Shown here piece by piece: positions 41,384 through 51,012 of a stretch of DNA of 64,000 nucleotides (the first letter of the stretch is position 1; each line of letters opens with the position of its first letter). Source of the stretch: a virus; the IMG/VR virus record IMGVR_UViG_3300042090_002485, positions 62,001 through 126,000 of that record; one strand, written 5' to 3'. The notes beneath the pieces are model-generated. The model saw only the letters and a list, made by a program, of their open reading frames with translations. It was not told where the DNA came from and ran no database searches. Made by a program: the position numbers and the translations under genes.

Positions 41384-44300
41384 GTACGCGGGGCCTTGGC
41401 GACGAGAACATTGTCGCGGTAGGCGAGCAGAGCGGAATCCCAGTTCGCGGCGATCTGCGGGAACGACTGGTTGAGGCCAGGCACTGCCGTTGTGGTCGTG
41501 CCGTCGGCGCCCGGCGGCGGCGCGAAGTTGTCCGGCGGCGGGATGAACGTACGAACGCGCTCGAAGAAGCGAGCCCCGACGGAGCGAGGATGACCGAACG
41601 CGGGGATCGCGCCGATGCCAGCAACGTCGTAGAAGATGATGTACTCATCGAGCGTGCAGATCGGCCGCCAGTTGTAGCGCATCGCAGCGTCACGGCTGTC
41701 GAACATCGCCTGCGCTGACGGCAGCGGCACGAGCACTCGGCTCGGGTCGAGGTTGTGCTGGACCTGGGCGATGCCCGCAACGCTCGAGGGCGCCTGCAGT
41801 ATCGCGAGCTGGATCGCGAGCTGCTTGTTGAGCGACGTGAGCACGGCAGACGACACGTTGAGCTGCGTCTGCAGGACGGAAGTGTTGGCCACTTGCTCGT
41901 TGTACTGGGCCTGCAGCACGGTCGACGGCGTGCCGTCCGAGATCGCCTGTGCAGTGGACGCCTCTGCCGCTTGCGCCGCCGCGACCTGCGAGGTCAGCAG
42001 CGCGACCTGCGCGCTGATCTCCTGCTGCTGCGCGGTCAACGCCAGGATCTTCTGTGCCGTGGTCGCATTCGCGGTTTGCGCGCCCGAGTCTGGGCCGTCG
42101 ATGAAGATCGGTTCCGGCGAGCCACCGACGACCTCGGACTCGTAGCCCACGACGGTGCGGAAATCGAACGACGCGGGGCGGCCGAACAGCTGCTGGCCGC
42201 CGCAGAACAGCTGCTGATAAAACGTCTCGGCCTGCGGGAACGACTGCAGCACGTCGCTGACCGCGTTGATCGGCTCCTGCGGCCCCGAGCCGCGCGCGAA
42301 CGCGTCGTTTTGCTGGAACTCCGTGATCAGCGCCTCGAACATCTCCTGGAACTGGCGACCGTAGAGGTACGACAGCGTCGTGGCGCGCTGCCCATCGTGC
42401 GACATGAACTGCTGAACCGTCGTGAGGTAGACCATCAGGTCAACGCGCGTGGCGCGCTGGTCGAAGATGACGCCAGGGAAGCCGGGCACGACGTAGGGAT
42501 TCCACGCCACGGTCGCCGAGCCTGAGCGGCGCGCGTAGCGCTCGCGGAAGTACTCATACTTCGCGTAGAGGTGGTAGACGTCCTCAGCAGAGGCAGCGAT
42601 GGTCGCCTGCGTTGCCGTGGCGATGACCGGCGCGGGCGGTGGCTCAGGCGTCGGCGCCTGCGTGGTCGCCGGGGTCGGCGCTGCGGGCGCGGGCGTCCCA
42701 GCCGACGCAGTGAACGGCTGCGTGTTGCCCGCCGTAAGCATGCTGCCAGACGCCGTCGAGACGACGCCGCCCACGCCCGTGGCGTTGTTGATGTAGGCCT
42801 GCTCGATCGGCGTTAGCGACGGCGCAATCGCGTTGAACATCTGGTCCCACGACGTGGGCGTGCCGCCGAGCGCTGTAGTCGCGCGCGGAATGAAACCCTT
42901 TGGACTGTTGAAGAAGAATCCAGGCCCGACGTGGATCGCTTTGGCGAGGCGCCACTTGTCGCCCTCGGACCAGCCGGTGAGGCCGAACTGCGGCGCGTAG
43001 CGGTTGTCGACCTGCGTACGGTAGTAGCGTGCAAGCTTGCAACCCGCGTCGAGCGAGACCGCCTTGTTGGTCGACAGCAGCGCAGTCGGGCTCGGGTCAG
43101 GGCCTAGCTGACGCGGTGCGATCAGCGACGGACCGTTGACGCCGGTGTCCGCGGTGGTCAGGCCGATGATGCCGGCCTCGACCTGCGCGAGCGAGCGACC
43201 GTTGTTCGGCCCCATGATTTGGAAGTAACCGCGCTCGTTGAGGTTGGTGAGGCTCCTGATGTTGCCGCCGGACTCGTGGTTGATCCACGCGAGCGCGAAC
43301 TCCTCGGGGATGCCGTACTTGGTGATCGCAGCCTTGAACGCAGGGTCGTTGCGCAGCGCCTCGACGGCAGGCAAGTACTTGCGCGGGCTCGTCGGGCCGA
43401 AGCCGACCTGCGCCGACGTGCAATTCATGCAATTCGACGGCACGCTCGCCTTCTGCGGCGGGGTCGTCGTGCCGGTGCGCGCGGGCGGCGCCTGGTTGGC
43501 CGGCGGCGCGCCGGGGTTGTCTTTTGGGACCGTGGTCTTCGTGTTCTCCTTCTGCTTGATCCCGAACAACCAGGGGGGCACCGGGCGGCGGTCCATGACC
43601 GGGCCCTTGAAGAACTCTTCGGGGTAGAGCAGGAAGTTCTTGTTGTTGAGGTTCGGCGTGGTCTTGCTGACCTGCAGATTCTTATCGGCCTGCGGCGGGT
43701 AGCCGATGGCGAGCGCGTTCATGATCGAGTCGCGCAGGCCGCTGGTCGGGACCTTGAGGATCTGCGCGATGACCTCGTCGTTGAAGTACAACCGCGTCGG
43801 CTGGGTCGCGTAGTTCTCCTCGTATGCGATCGTCTTGAGCTGCGAGGGGAAGATGACGTTGCACGCTGGCGGGATGCTGAACAGCATCTGCGGCTTGGGG
43901 AAGTAGTTCTGCATCCGCAGCGGTGCCTTGGCGCGGCTGGCATCGGATACGGCAGGCACCCACTGGCCAGACGCGCTCGCCGCCGACGCGGCCGCCGCCG
44001 GCGCATTGTCCGGCCCGGAGATGCCGGGACCCGACGTGAATACGTCGGAGAGCACGAGCTGGTGGCTTGCGAAGTCGGTGGCCAAGACGAGGCTTGACGC
44101 AAAGTCGACACTCACCAGCGGCATCGCCGGTAGCATCGCGACCTCCATCAGCATGGTCTGGAAGACCAGCTGCAACATGTCCCAGATGGACCCGGTGTTC
44201 TGGACCTGCTGCATCAGGTTCTTGCAGACGGTGTTGATGGCCGTCGTACTCTGCACCGCCTGCAGTACCGGAAAGATGCTCGCGTTACCAGCGTTCAAAT

Positions 44301-44979
44301 TGTCGAACGACGGGCAACCCACGAATCGATTGTGAAAGTTCGTCAGGCGCGCCCAACGCGTGAAAAAATTCGCGGCTGGAACAGTGCGCTGGTCGGCCGG
44401 AACGACCGCGTCCATCATGCCCCGGACGGCGTTGTACAGGAAGTCGAACGGCCGCGTAATGAGCGAACTGGCCTGTCCTTGGGCTGGCAGCAGGCCCTGC
44501 TGGAAAAGCGCGAACGGGTAGACGATCTGGCTGGTCGGATTAGCGAGCTGGTTGGTCGACGAGATGGGCGCGGAGTAGCCCACCATATCGTCGAGCGTGG
44601 TCATGAACTGGACGAACAGCTGCGAGAAGATCGCGATCTGGTTGACTACCGTGAAGATGATCGACCGGCCGCCTGAGACGTTGCGGTAGCCCCACCCAGT
44701 GATCTCACCCTCGCCAAACATACGGAACGTCGGCTTGACGCTGGGGTCGACATCACAGTCGTCGAGGTAGAACACCGCGACCTGGACGCGGTCTAGGTTG
44801 CCGAGCCGGATAAGCACTGGGTCCGCGACCATCTCGACCTGCATCTCGGGCACCTGCCACACGCCGTAGCGGATCGACGCGGACTTCGCCGGGACCTCGA
44901 GGCCGTTGATGTAGACGATGAACGGCGCGGGATGCGGGCTGCTCGCCGCGAACGTGCTGACGCTTGGCGGTGTGGTCAC
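41380..44979 (-). CDS. baseplate hub / tail protein with lytic transglycosylase domain
   Basis: A 1199-aa protein with a GTG start overlapping the previous stop. Residues 1-~330 form a tail hub-like domain. A lysozyme-like (SLT) domain spans about 545-700: YGIPEEFALAWINHESGG with catalytic E569, then ERGYFQIMGPNN. Pro/Thr/Ala linkers (about 460-500 and 755-800) isolate it. A C-terminal region with a coiled coil (about 1010-1090, QQQEISAQVALLTSQVAAAQ) completes the chain. The lysozyme would cut peptidoglycan during DNA injection. Confidence 0.8.
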   Translation of the reverse strand: MTTPPSVSTFAASSPHPAPFIVYINGLEVPAKSASIRYGVWQVPEMQVEMVADPVLIRLGNLDRVQVAVFYLDDCDVDPSVKPTFRMFGEGEITGWGYRNVSGGRSIIFTVVNQIAIFSQLFVQFMTTLDDMVGYSAPISSTNQLANPTSQIVYPFALFQQGLLPAQGQASSLITRPFDFLYNAVRGMMDAVVPADQRTVPAANFFTRWARLTNFHNRFVGCPSFDNLNAGNASIFPVLQAVQSTTAINTVCKNLMQQVQNTGSIWDMLQLVFQTMLMEVAMLPAMPLVSVDFASSLVLATDFASHQLVLSDVFTSGPGISGPDNAPAAAASAASASGQWVPAVSDASRAKAPLRMQNYFPKPQMLFSIPPACNVIFPSQLKTIAYEENYATQPTRLYFNDEVIAQILKVPTSGLRDSIMNALAIGYPPQADKNLQVSKTTPNLNNKNFLLYPEEFFKGPVMDRRPVPPWLFGIKQKENTKTTVPKDNPGAPPANQAPPARTGTTTPPQKASVPSNCMNCTSAQVGFGPTSPRKYLPAVEALRNDPAFKAAITKYGIPEEFALAWINHESGGNIRSLTNLNERGYFQIMGPNNGRSLAQVEAGIIGLTTADTGVNGPSLIAPRQLGPDPSPTALLSTNKAVSLDAGCKLARYYRTQVDNRYAPQFGLTGWSEGDKWRLAKAIHVGPGFFFNSPKGFIPRATTALGGTPTSWDQMFNAIAPSLTPIEQAYINNATGVGGVVSTASGSMLTAGNTQPFTASAGTPAPAAPTPATTQAPTPEPPPAPVIATATQATIAASAEDVYHLYAKYEYFRERYARRSGSATVAWNPYVVPGFPGVIFDQRATRVDLMVYLTTVQQFMSHDGQRATTLSYLYGRQFQEMFEALITEFQQNDAFARGSGPQEPINAVSDVLQSFPQAETFYQQLFCGGQQLFGRPASFDFRTVVGYESEVVGGSPEPIFIDGPDSGAQTANATTAQKILALTAQQQEISAQVALLTSQVAAAQAAEASTAQAISDGTPSTVLQAQYNEQVANTSVLQTQLNVSSAVLTSLNKQLAIQLAILQAPSSVAGIAQVQHNLDPSRVLVPLPSAQAMFDSRDAAMRYNWRPICTLDEYIIFYDVAGIGAIPAFGHPRSVGARFFERVRTFIPPPDNFAPPPGADGTTTTAVPGLNQSFPQIAANWDSALLAYRDNVLVAKAPRT

Positions 44980-45416
44980 TGGAGTGCAACTCCGAGCAGG
45001 ACGGTCGAAGCCAGAGCGCTCATACGGTAGCGTGGGTAGTCCGCGGCAGCGTAGATCCGCAACAGATCGACGTATGGCGTCGGGATCTTCGAGTAGGTCG
45101 CGAGCGCGGTGAGCGCGGGGTTCACCAGGAACGACTGCAGACGCATGTCAGAGTCGACGTCGATGTAGTGCCGGCGCTCGCAGACGGTGACCGACTGCGT
45201 GCTGGGCGGGAACGCGACGACCTTGAGCAACGCGACGCTGATCTCGGTGTCGAGCACCATCTGCAGCAGCACGCGTGCCGACGTCGTGGGCGATCGCGAC
45301 GTGGTCAACGCGTAGAGGAACCGCTGGCGCAGCTGCTCGAGCGCATAGGACGGCAACGGCTGCAGGAGTTGCAGCTCGAGCGCCGACGACGGGCCGTACC
45401 AGCAGGCGGCGCTCAC
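44976..45416 (-). CDS. hypothetical tail protein (146 aa)
   Basis: A 146-aa protein with a GTG start, overlapping both neighbours by 4 nt (GTGA). It is helical at the N-terminus and beta-rich in the middle (SVTVCERRHYIDVDSD). By position between the tape-measure-proximal 333-aa gene and the hub gene it probably belongs to the tail tip or baseplate hub. No family recognised. Confidence 0.6.
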   Translation of the reverse strand: MSAACWYGPSSALELQLLQPLPSYALEQLRQRFLYALTTSRSPTTSARVLLQMVLDTEISVALLKVVAFPPSTQSVTVCERRHYIDVDSDMRLQSFLVNPALTALATYSKIPTPYVDLLRIYAAADYPRYRMSALASTVLLGVALQ

Positions 45417-46414
45417 TCGAACCCCGTAGCAAACGATGGCGGCGGAACGGGCGCCCCCGGGTTGATGTTGCCGCGGATGTTGCTGGTCGGCGACGGTGGC
45501 TGGCTCGCCGCGTTCGCGGCCGCGACGGTCTGCTGCTGTGCAGTCTGCGACGCGTCAACCACGTTGGTGTTCTGCGCCGCGCCGGCGGTCGACGTAGCGG
45601 CTGGGATCGGCGGCGGCACCGCAACCGCGGTTACGCCCTTGGTCTGTACGGTGCCGATCGACGACAGGTTGGCGACCGCAAGGTCAGCCGCGAGCTGAAC
45701 GTACTGCGACTGGTTGACCTTGGCGAACGGCAGGTTGGTCTGGATAACGTAGTCCTTCACCAGGAAGGAGAACGAGAACGGTACCGCCAGCTCGTTGTCG
45801 GCGTTGAGCGTCTGCTGGTGTGCGAGCATCGTGCCCGACACGATCACCGAGTCATAGCGCAGGCGCGCGAGCGCGCCGCGGCGCGCCAGCTGGGTACCGC
45901 GCAGCAGCGCGCTGTATGCGCGCAGGAAGCCTGAGCGCTGGTCATCCTGCAGCGAGTTGAGCAGGAAGCCGGAGTACTCGAACCGCGGCGGCTCCTGGCC
46001 GAAGAAGAACGCGACGTAATCGTCCGACAGCACCTTGTCGAGCTGAACGACCTCCTGGAACCGCTCGCTGGCCTGACTCAGGAAGAAGTCAACGAAGCCG
46101 GTGCCGCCGCCTGGGCCAGCAATCATCACCTGCGCGAGCGCCTTTGTTGCGGGGTCGGACGGCAGGCTGTTCAGAAACGCGGTGCGCACCGCCGGGTCGA
46201 CCGAACCGTCGCCTAGAGTCGGCAGCGAAATGTAGAGCCGCGCCAGCGTGTCCTTGTACTCGGCGTCGCGCGGCTGCCACTTCGCGTACTTCGGCGTCAT
46301 CAGCGGATTCAGGCCGAAGACGCCCTGTTGCCCAGGGCTGGTACCGCCGTTGTTCGCGGCGACGAAAGGCAGCGCGAAGGGCGGGCCGCTACCGAAGGGT
46401 CCTGTGCTAGCCAC
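45413..46414 (-). CDS. tail/baseplate structural protein (333 aa)
   Basis: A 333-aa protein with a GTG start behind GGGAGG. The N-terminus is Gly/Pro-rich. The core has SQASERFQEVVQLDKVLSDD and a beta region around SVIVSGTMLAHQQTLN, DNELAVPFSFSFLVKDY. The last ~90 residues are Ala/Gln/Thr/Pro low-complexity. The strand pattern is reminiscent of tail tube or hub proteins that follow the tape measure gene, but no specific family can be assigned. Confidence 0.6.
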   Translation of the reverse strand: MASTGPFGSGPPFALPFVAANNGGTSPGQQGVFGLNPLMTPKYAKWQPRDAEYKDTLARLYISLPTLGDGSVDPAVRTAFLNSLPSDPATKALAQVMIAGPGGGTGFVDFFLSQASERFQEVVQLDKVLSDDYVAFFFGQEPPRFEYSGFLLNSLQDDQRSGFLRAYSALLRGTQLARRGALARLRYDSVIVSGTMLAHQQTLNADNELAVPFSFSFLVKDYVIQTNLPFAKVNQSQYVQLAADLAVANLSSIGTVQTKGVTAVAVPPPIPAATSTAGAAQNTNVVDASQTAQQQTVAAANAASQPPSPTSNIRGNINPGAPVPPPSFATGFE

Positions 46415-49400
46415 TTAGCCGCCTCCCTTCAAGGCCTGCTTCCACACGGCGGCCGCGTCCAGCTTCGCGTCATCGCCATGGCCGGCCATGATCTTGACCG
46501 CGTCGGCAAACAACCGCACAGAGTCGGAGAACATCTTCTGCGACGGGTCGGTCGCGGCCTGGCCGGTGTCGTCCTCCGCGCGGTCCGCCTCGTCGGAAAG
46601 CTTGGCGTAGTCCTTGTCCAGCTGATCAAACACCGAGCTGGCAGCGTCGGAGTGGCGCATCGTCCGGTTCGTCGGCCCGGCCGCGCCGACGACGTCCTGC
46701 AGCTTGGCAGTGTTCCCCGTCTTCTTGAACTCCATGATGGCGGCTTTCGTCTTGGGGTCGAGCGCGTCTAACTCGTCGCCCTCGCTGATCGACTTGGCCG
46801 CTTCTTCGACGGACATACCGGTGAGGTCTTTGCGTCCTGTCTTCGACGCGAGGTTCTGCAAGAACTCCTTTTCAGCGGCGATCTGCATCTTGCCGGTGAG
46901 TCCCTCCTCGGCCTTGCCTAGGCGCGTCAGCACACCCCCCGCGCCTCCTTCTTTGTACGCGGCCGTGGGTTGGAGTGTCGACATGAGCGCGCCCGCTGCG
47001 TCCTTCGAGAGCGACTGCGCGAGCGTCTTGGCCTCGCGCATCTTTTTCCCGTAGTCCTTGCCGAGCCGCTTCTGCATGTCGGCGTCAACGACCGCGGCGC
47101 CACGCTGTTCCTGGTAGGTCCCTGATGTGTTCGCTCGGATGGTGGCGGCCAGCGCCACGACGTCCTTGTCATGGCCGCCAAGCACCGCCTTCACCTCCTG
47201 GGCGGTCTTGTCGTTCATGTCGAACATCCACGACTCGTCGAGCTTGCTCTTGACGGCCTTCTCGGCTTCGTCGGTCGACTGCCCTATGTCGACAGCGCCT
47301 GCCCGCGCCGCGACTTCCTGCGCCTTGACGAGCGGCTCGGCGAGTTCCTTGTTGCCGCTGGCCTTGACGTCTTCAATGACGCTGGCCATGACCTGATTCT
47401 TGGTCTGCCGCCAAGCAGCACCGGCCTCCTGACGCGTCATGCCTTGGTTCGTTGCCTCCTGCATCCAGGACTCCTTGAAGTCGGACTCCGCGAACGCGGA
47501 TGCTGACTTGATGAGTCCCGCCTTCATGCCCTGGAGCTTGCGCACTACGTTCTGGGTGGTCGCGCCGAGGATCGCCCCGGCGTTGAACTTCTTTCCCGGA
47601 GTCTTGCTCGCGTCGGAGATGCGTTGGTACATCGTGTCGAGCTGATCGGCGGTCTGCGGGGCGGCTCCAGCGGCGCGCCCGACGCCCGTGACGTCTTGGA
47701 CGCGCCGCCGCGCGTCCTGCGCGTCGCCGAACGTCTCGCCGAAGCTCGTGAAGCGCCCCTGGCTGTAGTCCGCAATTGCGGCGATTCGGTTGTCATCGCT
47801 TTCGGAAGCGAGACCCAAGAAACTGCCGATGCGGTTGATGGACCGCCTGTTGATGGCGCCCACACCTCGGCCAAGATCATTGGATAAAGACGTGCCGCCG
47901 CCCTTGAGGAGGAATCCTCGCTGGAGCCCGCGCTTGAGCATCGCGCGCTCTGCCGCGTCGTGTGCGATGTCGACGTCGTCGTAGCGGCTGATCCGCTCGC
48001 CGGCGTCGGCCGCCGCCTCATCCTCGCCGACGCGATCGAGGCGCTCGGATAGGCTGCGGAACGGCGACGAGATCGCGTCGCCGGCGGCGCCGAGCTTGTC
48101 GCGAATGCCCCGGCCCATCCGCGTCATCAAGCCCGGCGTACGGAAGCTCTCGCGGTGCGCGCGCTCCTCCTCCATCAGCTCGCGCCGGCGCACACGGTTC
48201 TGCTGCATCATCCCCTGCCAGTAGCGCCGGCTGCCGAACTGGTGCTCGAGGACGCCGGCCTCCTCCGCGCTGATGCCCGCGGTCTGCTGTAGCGCGGAGC
48301 CGAGGTTCATCGTCGGCACGGCGGCCTGGAGCTGGCGCGCCTGCGCGAGCATCATCTGCTGCATCTCACCAGGCCGGAGCTGCTGCGCGATCTGGTCCTT
48401 CAGCTCCTGCTTGTGGGTGTTCCACTCGAAGATGCCCGTCTTCCCCATGTTGAGGAGCGAGTCGGCGGCAGCGCGCTGCACCTCCTGGAACGACATGTTC
48501 TGGGTCGCGCGATAGCGATCCATGTCGACCGTCATGTGGCCCTTGGAATCGCGGCCCATCGCGGCGAGCAGGTACTGCTCGTTCTGCATCGCGGCGAGTC
48601 CGCCGCGCGCGTTGAGCTGTCCCAAGCCGCTGACGCCGCCGACGCGTGCCAGGCCGATCTCGCCGACCGCGCCCGACGACGCCGCAACATTAGCGGAGCC
48701 CGCGCCGAACATCGCCGCGTTCGCACCGGTCGCGCCAACCAGGCCGTACTGCGCCGCAAGGTCTCCGCCCGCCATCATCGTGGCGGTCATTTGCGCCTGC
48801 GACTGTCCGGCCATGCGCGCGAACGTCGCGCGGTTCGCCACTGCACCTGCCTGCGCGGCGAGACCCTGGAAGCCGAGGTCACGCATCTGGCCAAGCGAAC
48901 GGATGGCATCGCGGACGTCGGGGTCGCCCGTGATCCTCATCAGCATCTTGACGGTCTTGGAGATCTCCTTGACCTTCTGGACGATCTGGTCGGGCGCCTG
49001 CGTGCCGGTGAGCAAGCCTTGCTCAGCGGACATCGACATGATGCGCATCGCATCTTGGGTGTTGAATCCAGTGCGCTCAAAGTCGTGGTCGCGGTTCAGG
49101 TGGCGGATGCCCGACGCGATGTCGCGCGCACCCTGCGCGGAGAACCCTTGACCCGTCGCCGAGTTCAGGTTCGCGCCGGTGACCATGAACGGCGCAGTCA
49201 TCTGCTGGATCTGGCGGCCGCGCGCGAAGTCCTGCGTGACCGGGTTGAAGATCGTGTTGGCGACGACGCCGCCGACCTTGTTGCCGAGCCAGCTGCCCGC
49301 CATCGTGCCAAGCGGACCGAACATCGAGCCAATGGCGCCGCCGAGCATCGACCCACCAATGCCGAGCGCGCCCTCGCCGACGCCCGCGATTGCACCCATC

Positions 49401-49876
49401 ATCTGCGCCTGATGGTGCCCGTGGAACTGCAGCCCTTGCATCGCGGGCGACATGAAGTGCGCGCCCGGCATCGTCGGTGCCATCGGGTTGAAGATCGACG
49501 GCATCGACGCGGCAGCAGATCCAAAGCCGCCACCGAACCCCGGTACGCCGCCACCGAACCCGCGTGGCCCCGGCATCGGGGAGTACGCCGCCATCGCGCT
49601 GAGCGCGGGCATCGGCGCCGACGGCGGCGGCATGTAGCGCGTCGCCTGCGCGGCGTGCAGCGTCTGCTGCATCATGGCCTGCTGTGCGGCCATCGCATCG
49701 GCAGCAGCCTCTGCTGGGTGGCGAATTGGTGGTGGCGGCGGTGCAACTTGGAACGGTGCTGGCGCGCCCGCCATCGACTGCGCCATGGGCATCGGAAGCA
49801 GCCCCAAGTTCTGCTGCATGGCCGAGAATCCGGCCATCATCTGGCGGATCGTCTCGTTCGACTGCTGATCGGCCAC
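46415..49876 (-). CDS. tape measure protein
   Basis: An 1153-aa protein with a GTG start. The N-terminal ~130 residues are Met/Ala/Pro/Gln-rich. A Gly-rich hydrophobic stretch follows (about 165-205, IGGSMLGGAIGSMFGPLGTMAGSWLG), as found in tape measure membrane segments. The remaining ~900 residues are mostly long charged helices. The gene lies directly behind the frameshifted tail-assembly chaperone pair, the classic position. At about 1.5 angstroms per residue it would predict a tail in the 170 nm range (inference from the general rule). Confidence 0.82.
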   Translation of the reverse strand: MADQQSNETIRQMMAGFSAMQQNLGLLPMPMAQSMAGAPAPFQVAPPPPPIRHPAEAAADAMAAQQAMMQQTLHAAQATRYMPPPSAPMPALSAMAAYSPMPGPRGFGGGVPGFGGGFGSAAASMPSIFNPMAPTMPGAHFMSPAMQGLQFHGHHQAQMMGAIAGVGEGALGIGGSMLGGAIGSMFGPLGTMAGSWLGNKVGGVVANTIFNPVTQDFARGRQIQQMTAPFMVTGANLNSATGQGFSAQGARDIASGIRHLNRDHDFERTGFNTQDAMRIMSMSAEQGLLTGTQAPDQIVQKVKEISKTVKMLMRITGDPDVRDAIRSLGQMRDLGFQGLAAQAGAVANRATFARMAGQSQAQMTATMMAGGDLAAQYGLVGATGANAAMFGAGSANVAASSGAVGEIGLARVGGVSGLGQLNARGGLAAMQNEQYLLAAMGRDSKGHMTVDMDRYRATQNMSFQEVQRAAADSLLNMGKTGIFEWNTHKQELKDQIAQQLRPGEMQQMMLAQARQLQAAVPTMNLGSALQQTAGISAEEAGVLEHQFGSRRYWQGMMQQNRVRRRELMEEERAHRESFRTPGLMTRMGRGIRDKLGAAGDAISSPFRSLSERLDRVGEDEAAADAGERISRYDDVDIAHDAAERAMLKRGLQRGFLLKGGGTSLSNDLGRGVGAINRRSINRIGSFLGLASESDDNRIAAIADYSQGRFTSFGETFGDAQDARRRVQDVTGVGRAAGAAPQTADQLDTMYQRISDASKTPGKKFNAGAILGATTQNVVRKLQGMKAGLIKSASAFAESDFKESWMQEATNQGMTRQEAGAAWRQTKNQVMASVIEDVKASGNKELAEPLVKAQEVAARAGAVDIGQSTDEAEKAVKSKLDESWMFDMNDKTAQEVKAVLGGHDKDVVALAATIRANTSGTYQEQRGAAVVDADMQKRLGKDYGKKMREAKTLAQSLSKDAAGALMSTLQPTAAYKEGGAGGVLTRLGKAEEGLTGKMQIAAEKEFLQNLASKTGRKDLTGMSVEEAAKSISEGDELDALDPKTKAAIMEFKKTGNTAKLQDVVGAAGPTNRTMRHSDAASSVFDQLDKDYAKLSDEADRAEDDTGQAATDPSQKMFSDSVRLFADAVKIMAGHGDDAKLDAAAVWKQALKGGG

Positions 49877-49906
49877 GGCGACCCTTATTGTAGGAGATCT
49901 GCTGAG

Positions 49907-50320
49907 TTACTTGTTCTGCTTGGGCTTTTTCGAGGCCTTCTCGGCGGCGATCTTCCTGTCGACATACTCCCCCATCTTGTCGAGCACGCGCAGCGCGTTT
50001 TCATCACGAAGTCGGCGGTCGCGTATCGCGGCCTGCGTCGCACGGCGATGGGCGACCTTGCGTCGCAAGAGGTCAGCATCGTAGGTCTCCTGGAACACCT
50101 CGGTCGCGTACTCCGCCACGATCGGGCCGAACGTTGTGTTGGCGTCGACGCCGAACACCCGCGCGATCATCTTGGCAATCGCGTCGACGTGGGCAACACG
50201 CTCCTGGCGTTCCCGGAAGACCATCTCGCGCATCAGGCGGTCCTCGACCGAGCCATAGGGCGCGAGCGGTACGCCACGTGCGAACAGGACCGCGCGCGCG
50301 TTGCCTCCCGGGTTACCTAG
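49907..50320 (-). CDS. tail assembly chaperone, frameshift extension (gpT-like)
   Basis: The region downstream of the chaperone stop is open in the -1 frame from the slippery site through 49907. After slippage, translation continues CTA-GGT-AAC (L-G-N-P-G-G-N-A-R-A-V-L ...) into MREMVFRERQERVAHVD, adding 137 residues to the 207-aa product. A separate internal start (ATG at 50233, giving 108 aa) exists, but the uninterrupted frame back to the heptamer favours the fusion. Charged and helical throughout, ending KKPKQNK. Role: G/GT-type chaperone that coats the tape measure protein. Confidence 0.75.
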   Translation of the reverse strand, partial: LGNPGGNARAVLFARGVPLAPYGSVEDRLMREMVFRERQERVAHVDAIAKMIARVFGVDANTTFGPIVAEYATEVFQETYDADLLRRKVAHRRATQAAIRDRRLRDENALRVLDKMGEYVDRKIAAEKASKKPKQNK

Positions 50321-50940
50321 AAATTTTCGATGGTGCCCTCCTCGAGGGCGGTTGCGACCTGGTTGTCGAACGTGAAGAGCTTCTTGAACAGCAGGGGCAG
50401 CACCGGATCGGCGAGCCCATCGACGTAGGCAAGCCGCTCGGCATACGCCTTCTCGACGACATCGGCTGCCACCTTGCGCGTGTCGGGATACTCGAGCTTC
50501 TGCGAACCGAATTGCTCGAGCGATGCCGCGAGCAAGAGCCGGCTCTGTGCTTGATAGTAGTGCGCGTCGAGCGACCAGCGCTGCGCCTCGAGCATCTCGT
50601 TGGCCCGGCGCGAATCGCGCGCGCCACGGGTGCGCAACCGGATCTTGATCGTCCGGGTGAGCGGGATCTCCTCGGAGTAGAACCCACGCGACATGATCGC
50701 ATCGATGATCATGGCGGCCTTTTCCTTGGTGAGCTTGGCTGCCTTGAGCTTGTCCTCGTAGGACGCCATCGGCTTGAGCGCCGCTTCCGCGCGAGAGGCT
50801 TCCTCGCTGAGAACAGCCTCCGCCTGCACCAGCGCGTCGTGGGTTGCGCCGCTCGGCGCGGCGCCGGGCGCGGTCGACGTGGGCCGCGGCACCACGGGCT
50901 TGGAGAAGTCACCGATGCGAGGCTCGTCCGAGTTGGCCAT
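50317..50940 (-). CDS. tail assembly chaperone (gpG-like), frameshift donor
   Basis: A 207-aa helical protein starting MANSDEPRIGDFSKP. The longer frame upstream would overlap the DinG gene, and a promoter-like element (50976-50992, - strand) lies 35 nt before this ATG. No Shine-Dalgarno is evident. The gene ends GAA-AAT-TTC-TAG, placing the slippery heptamer A-AAT-TTC directly before the stop. Position immediately upstream of the tape measure gene and the -1 reading frame are the hallmarks of G/GT tail chaperones. Confidence 0.78.
   Translation of the reverse strand: MANSDEPRIGDFSKPVVPRPTSTAPGAAPSGATHDALVQAEAVLSEEASRAEAALKPMASYEDKLKAAKLTKEKAAMIIDAIMSRGFYSEEIPLTRTIKIRLRTRGARDSRRANEMLEAQRWSLDAHYYQAQSRLLLAASLEQFGSQKLEYPDTRKVAADVVEKAYAERLAYVDGLADPVLPLLFKKLFTFDNQVATALEEGTIENF
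50320..50326 (-). other. -1 programmed ribosomal frameshift site (AAATTTC)
   Basis: A canonical X-XXY-YYZ heptamer, A-AAT-TTC in the zero frame, followed at once by TAG. Slipping back one base lets both tRNAs re-pair on AAA-TTT, and the -1 frame then stays open for 137 codons. A GC-rich stretch (GGTAACCCGGGAGG then a CG run) lies just downstream and might form a stimulatory structure. Confidence 0.75.
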
Positions 50941-50975
50941 CGTTATTTGGTACAAGGAAACGACGCCGGACACAA

Positions 50976-50992
50976 TGTTTACCGCACCAACA
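50976..50992 (-). promoter_or_regulatory. 17-bp element TGTTGGTGCGGTAAACA between divergent tail and DinG genes
   Basis: On the - strand it differs from the 16417 element at one base. It lies 35 bp before the chaperone ATG, so it probably drives the whole late tail operon, and 2-20 bp before the divergent DinG start. The dyad-like nature could let it serve both directions. Confidence 0.5.
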
Positions 50993-51012
50993 TCATGGTA
51001 GAAGGGAGAACC

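Noticed and set aside
48413-50320. 635-aa open frame on the + strand
   Set aside because: Antisense to the tape measure gene; extreme Arg/His content.
50134-51012. N-terminal extension of the DinG-like frame
   Set aside because: It would run antisense through the tail chaperone. The helicase similarity starts at about 51013, where a GGGAG Shine-Dalgarno precedes GTG.
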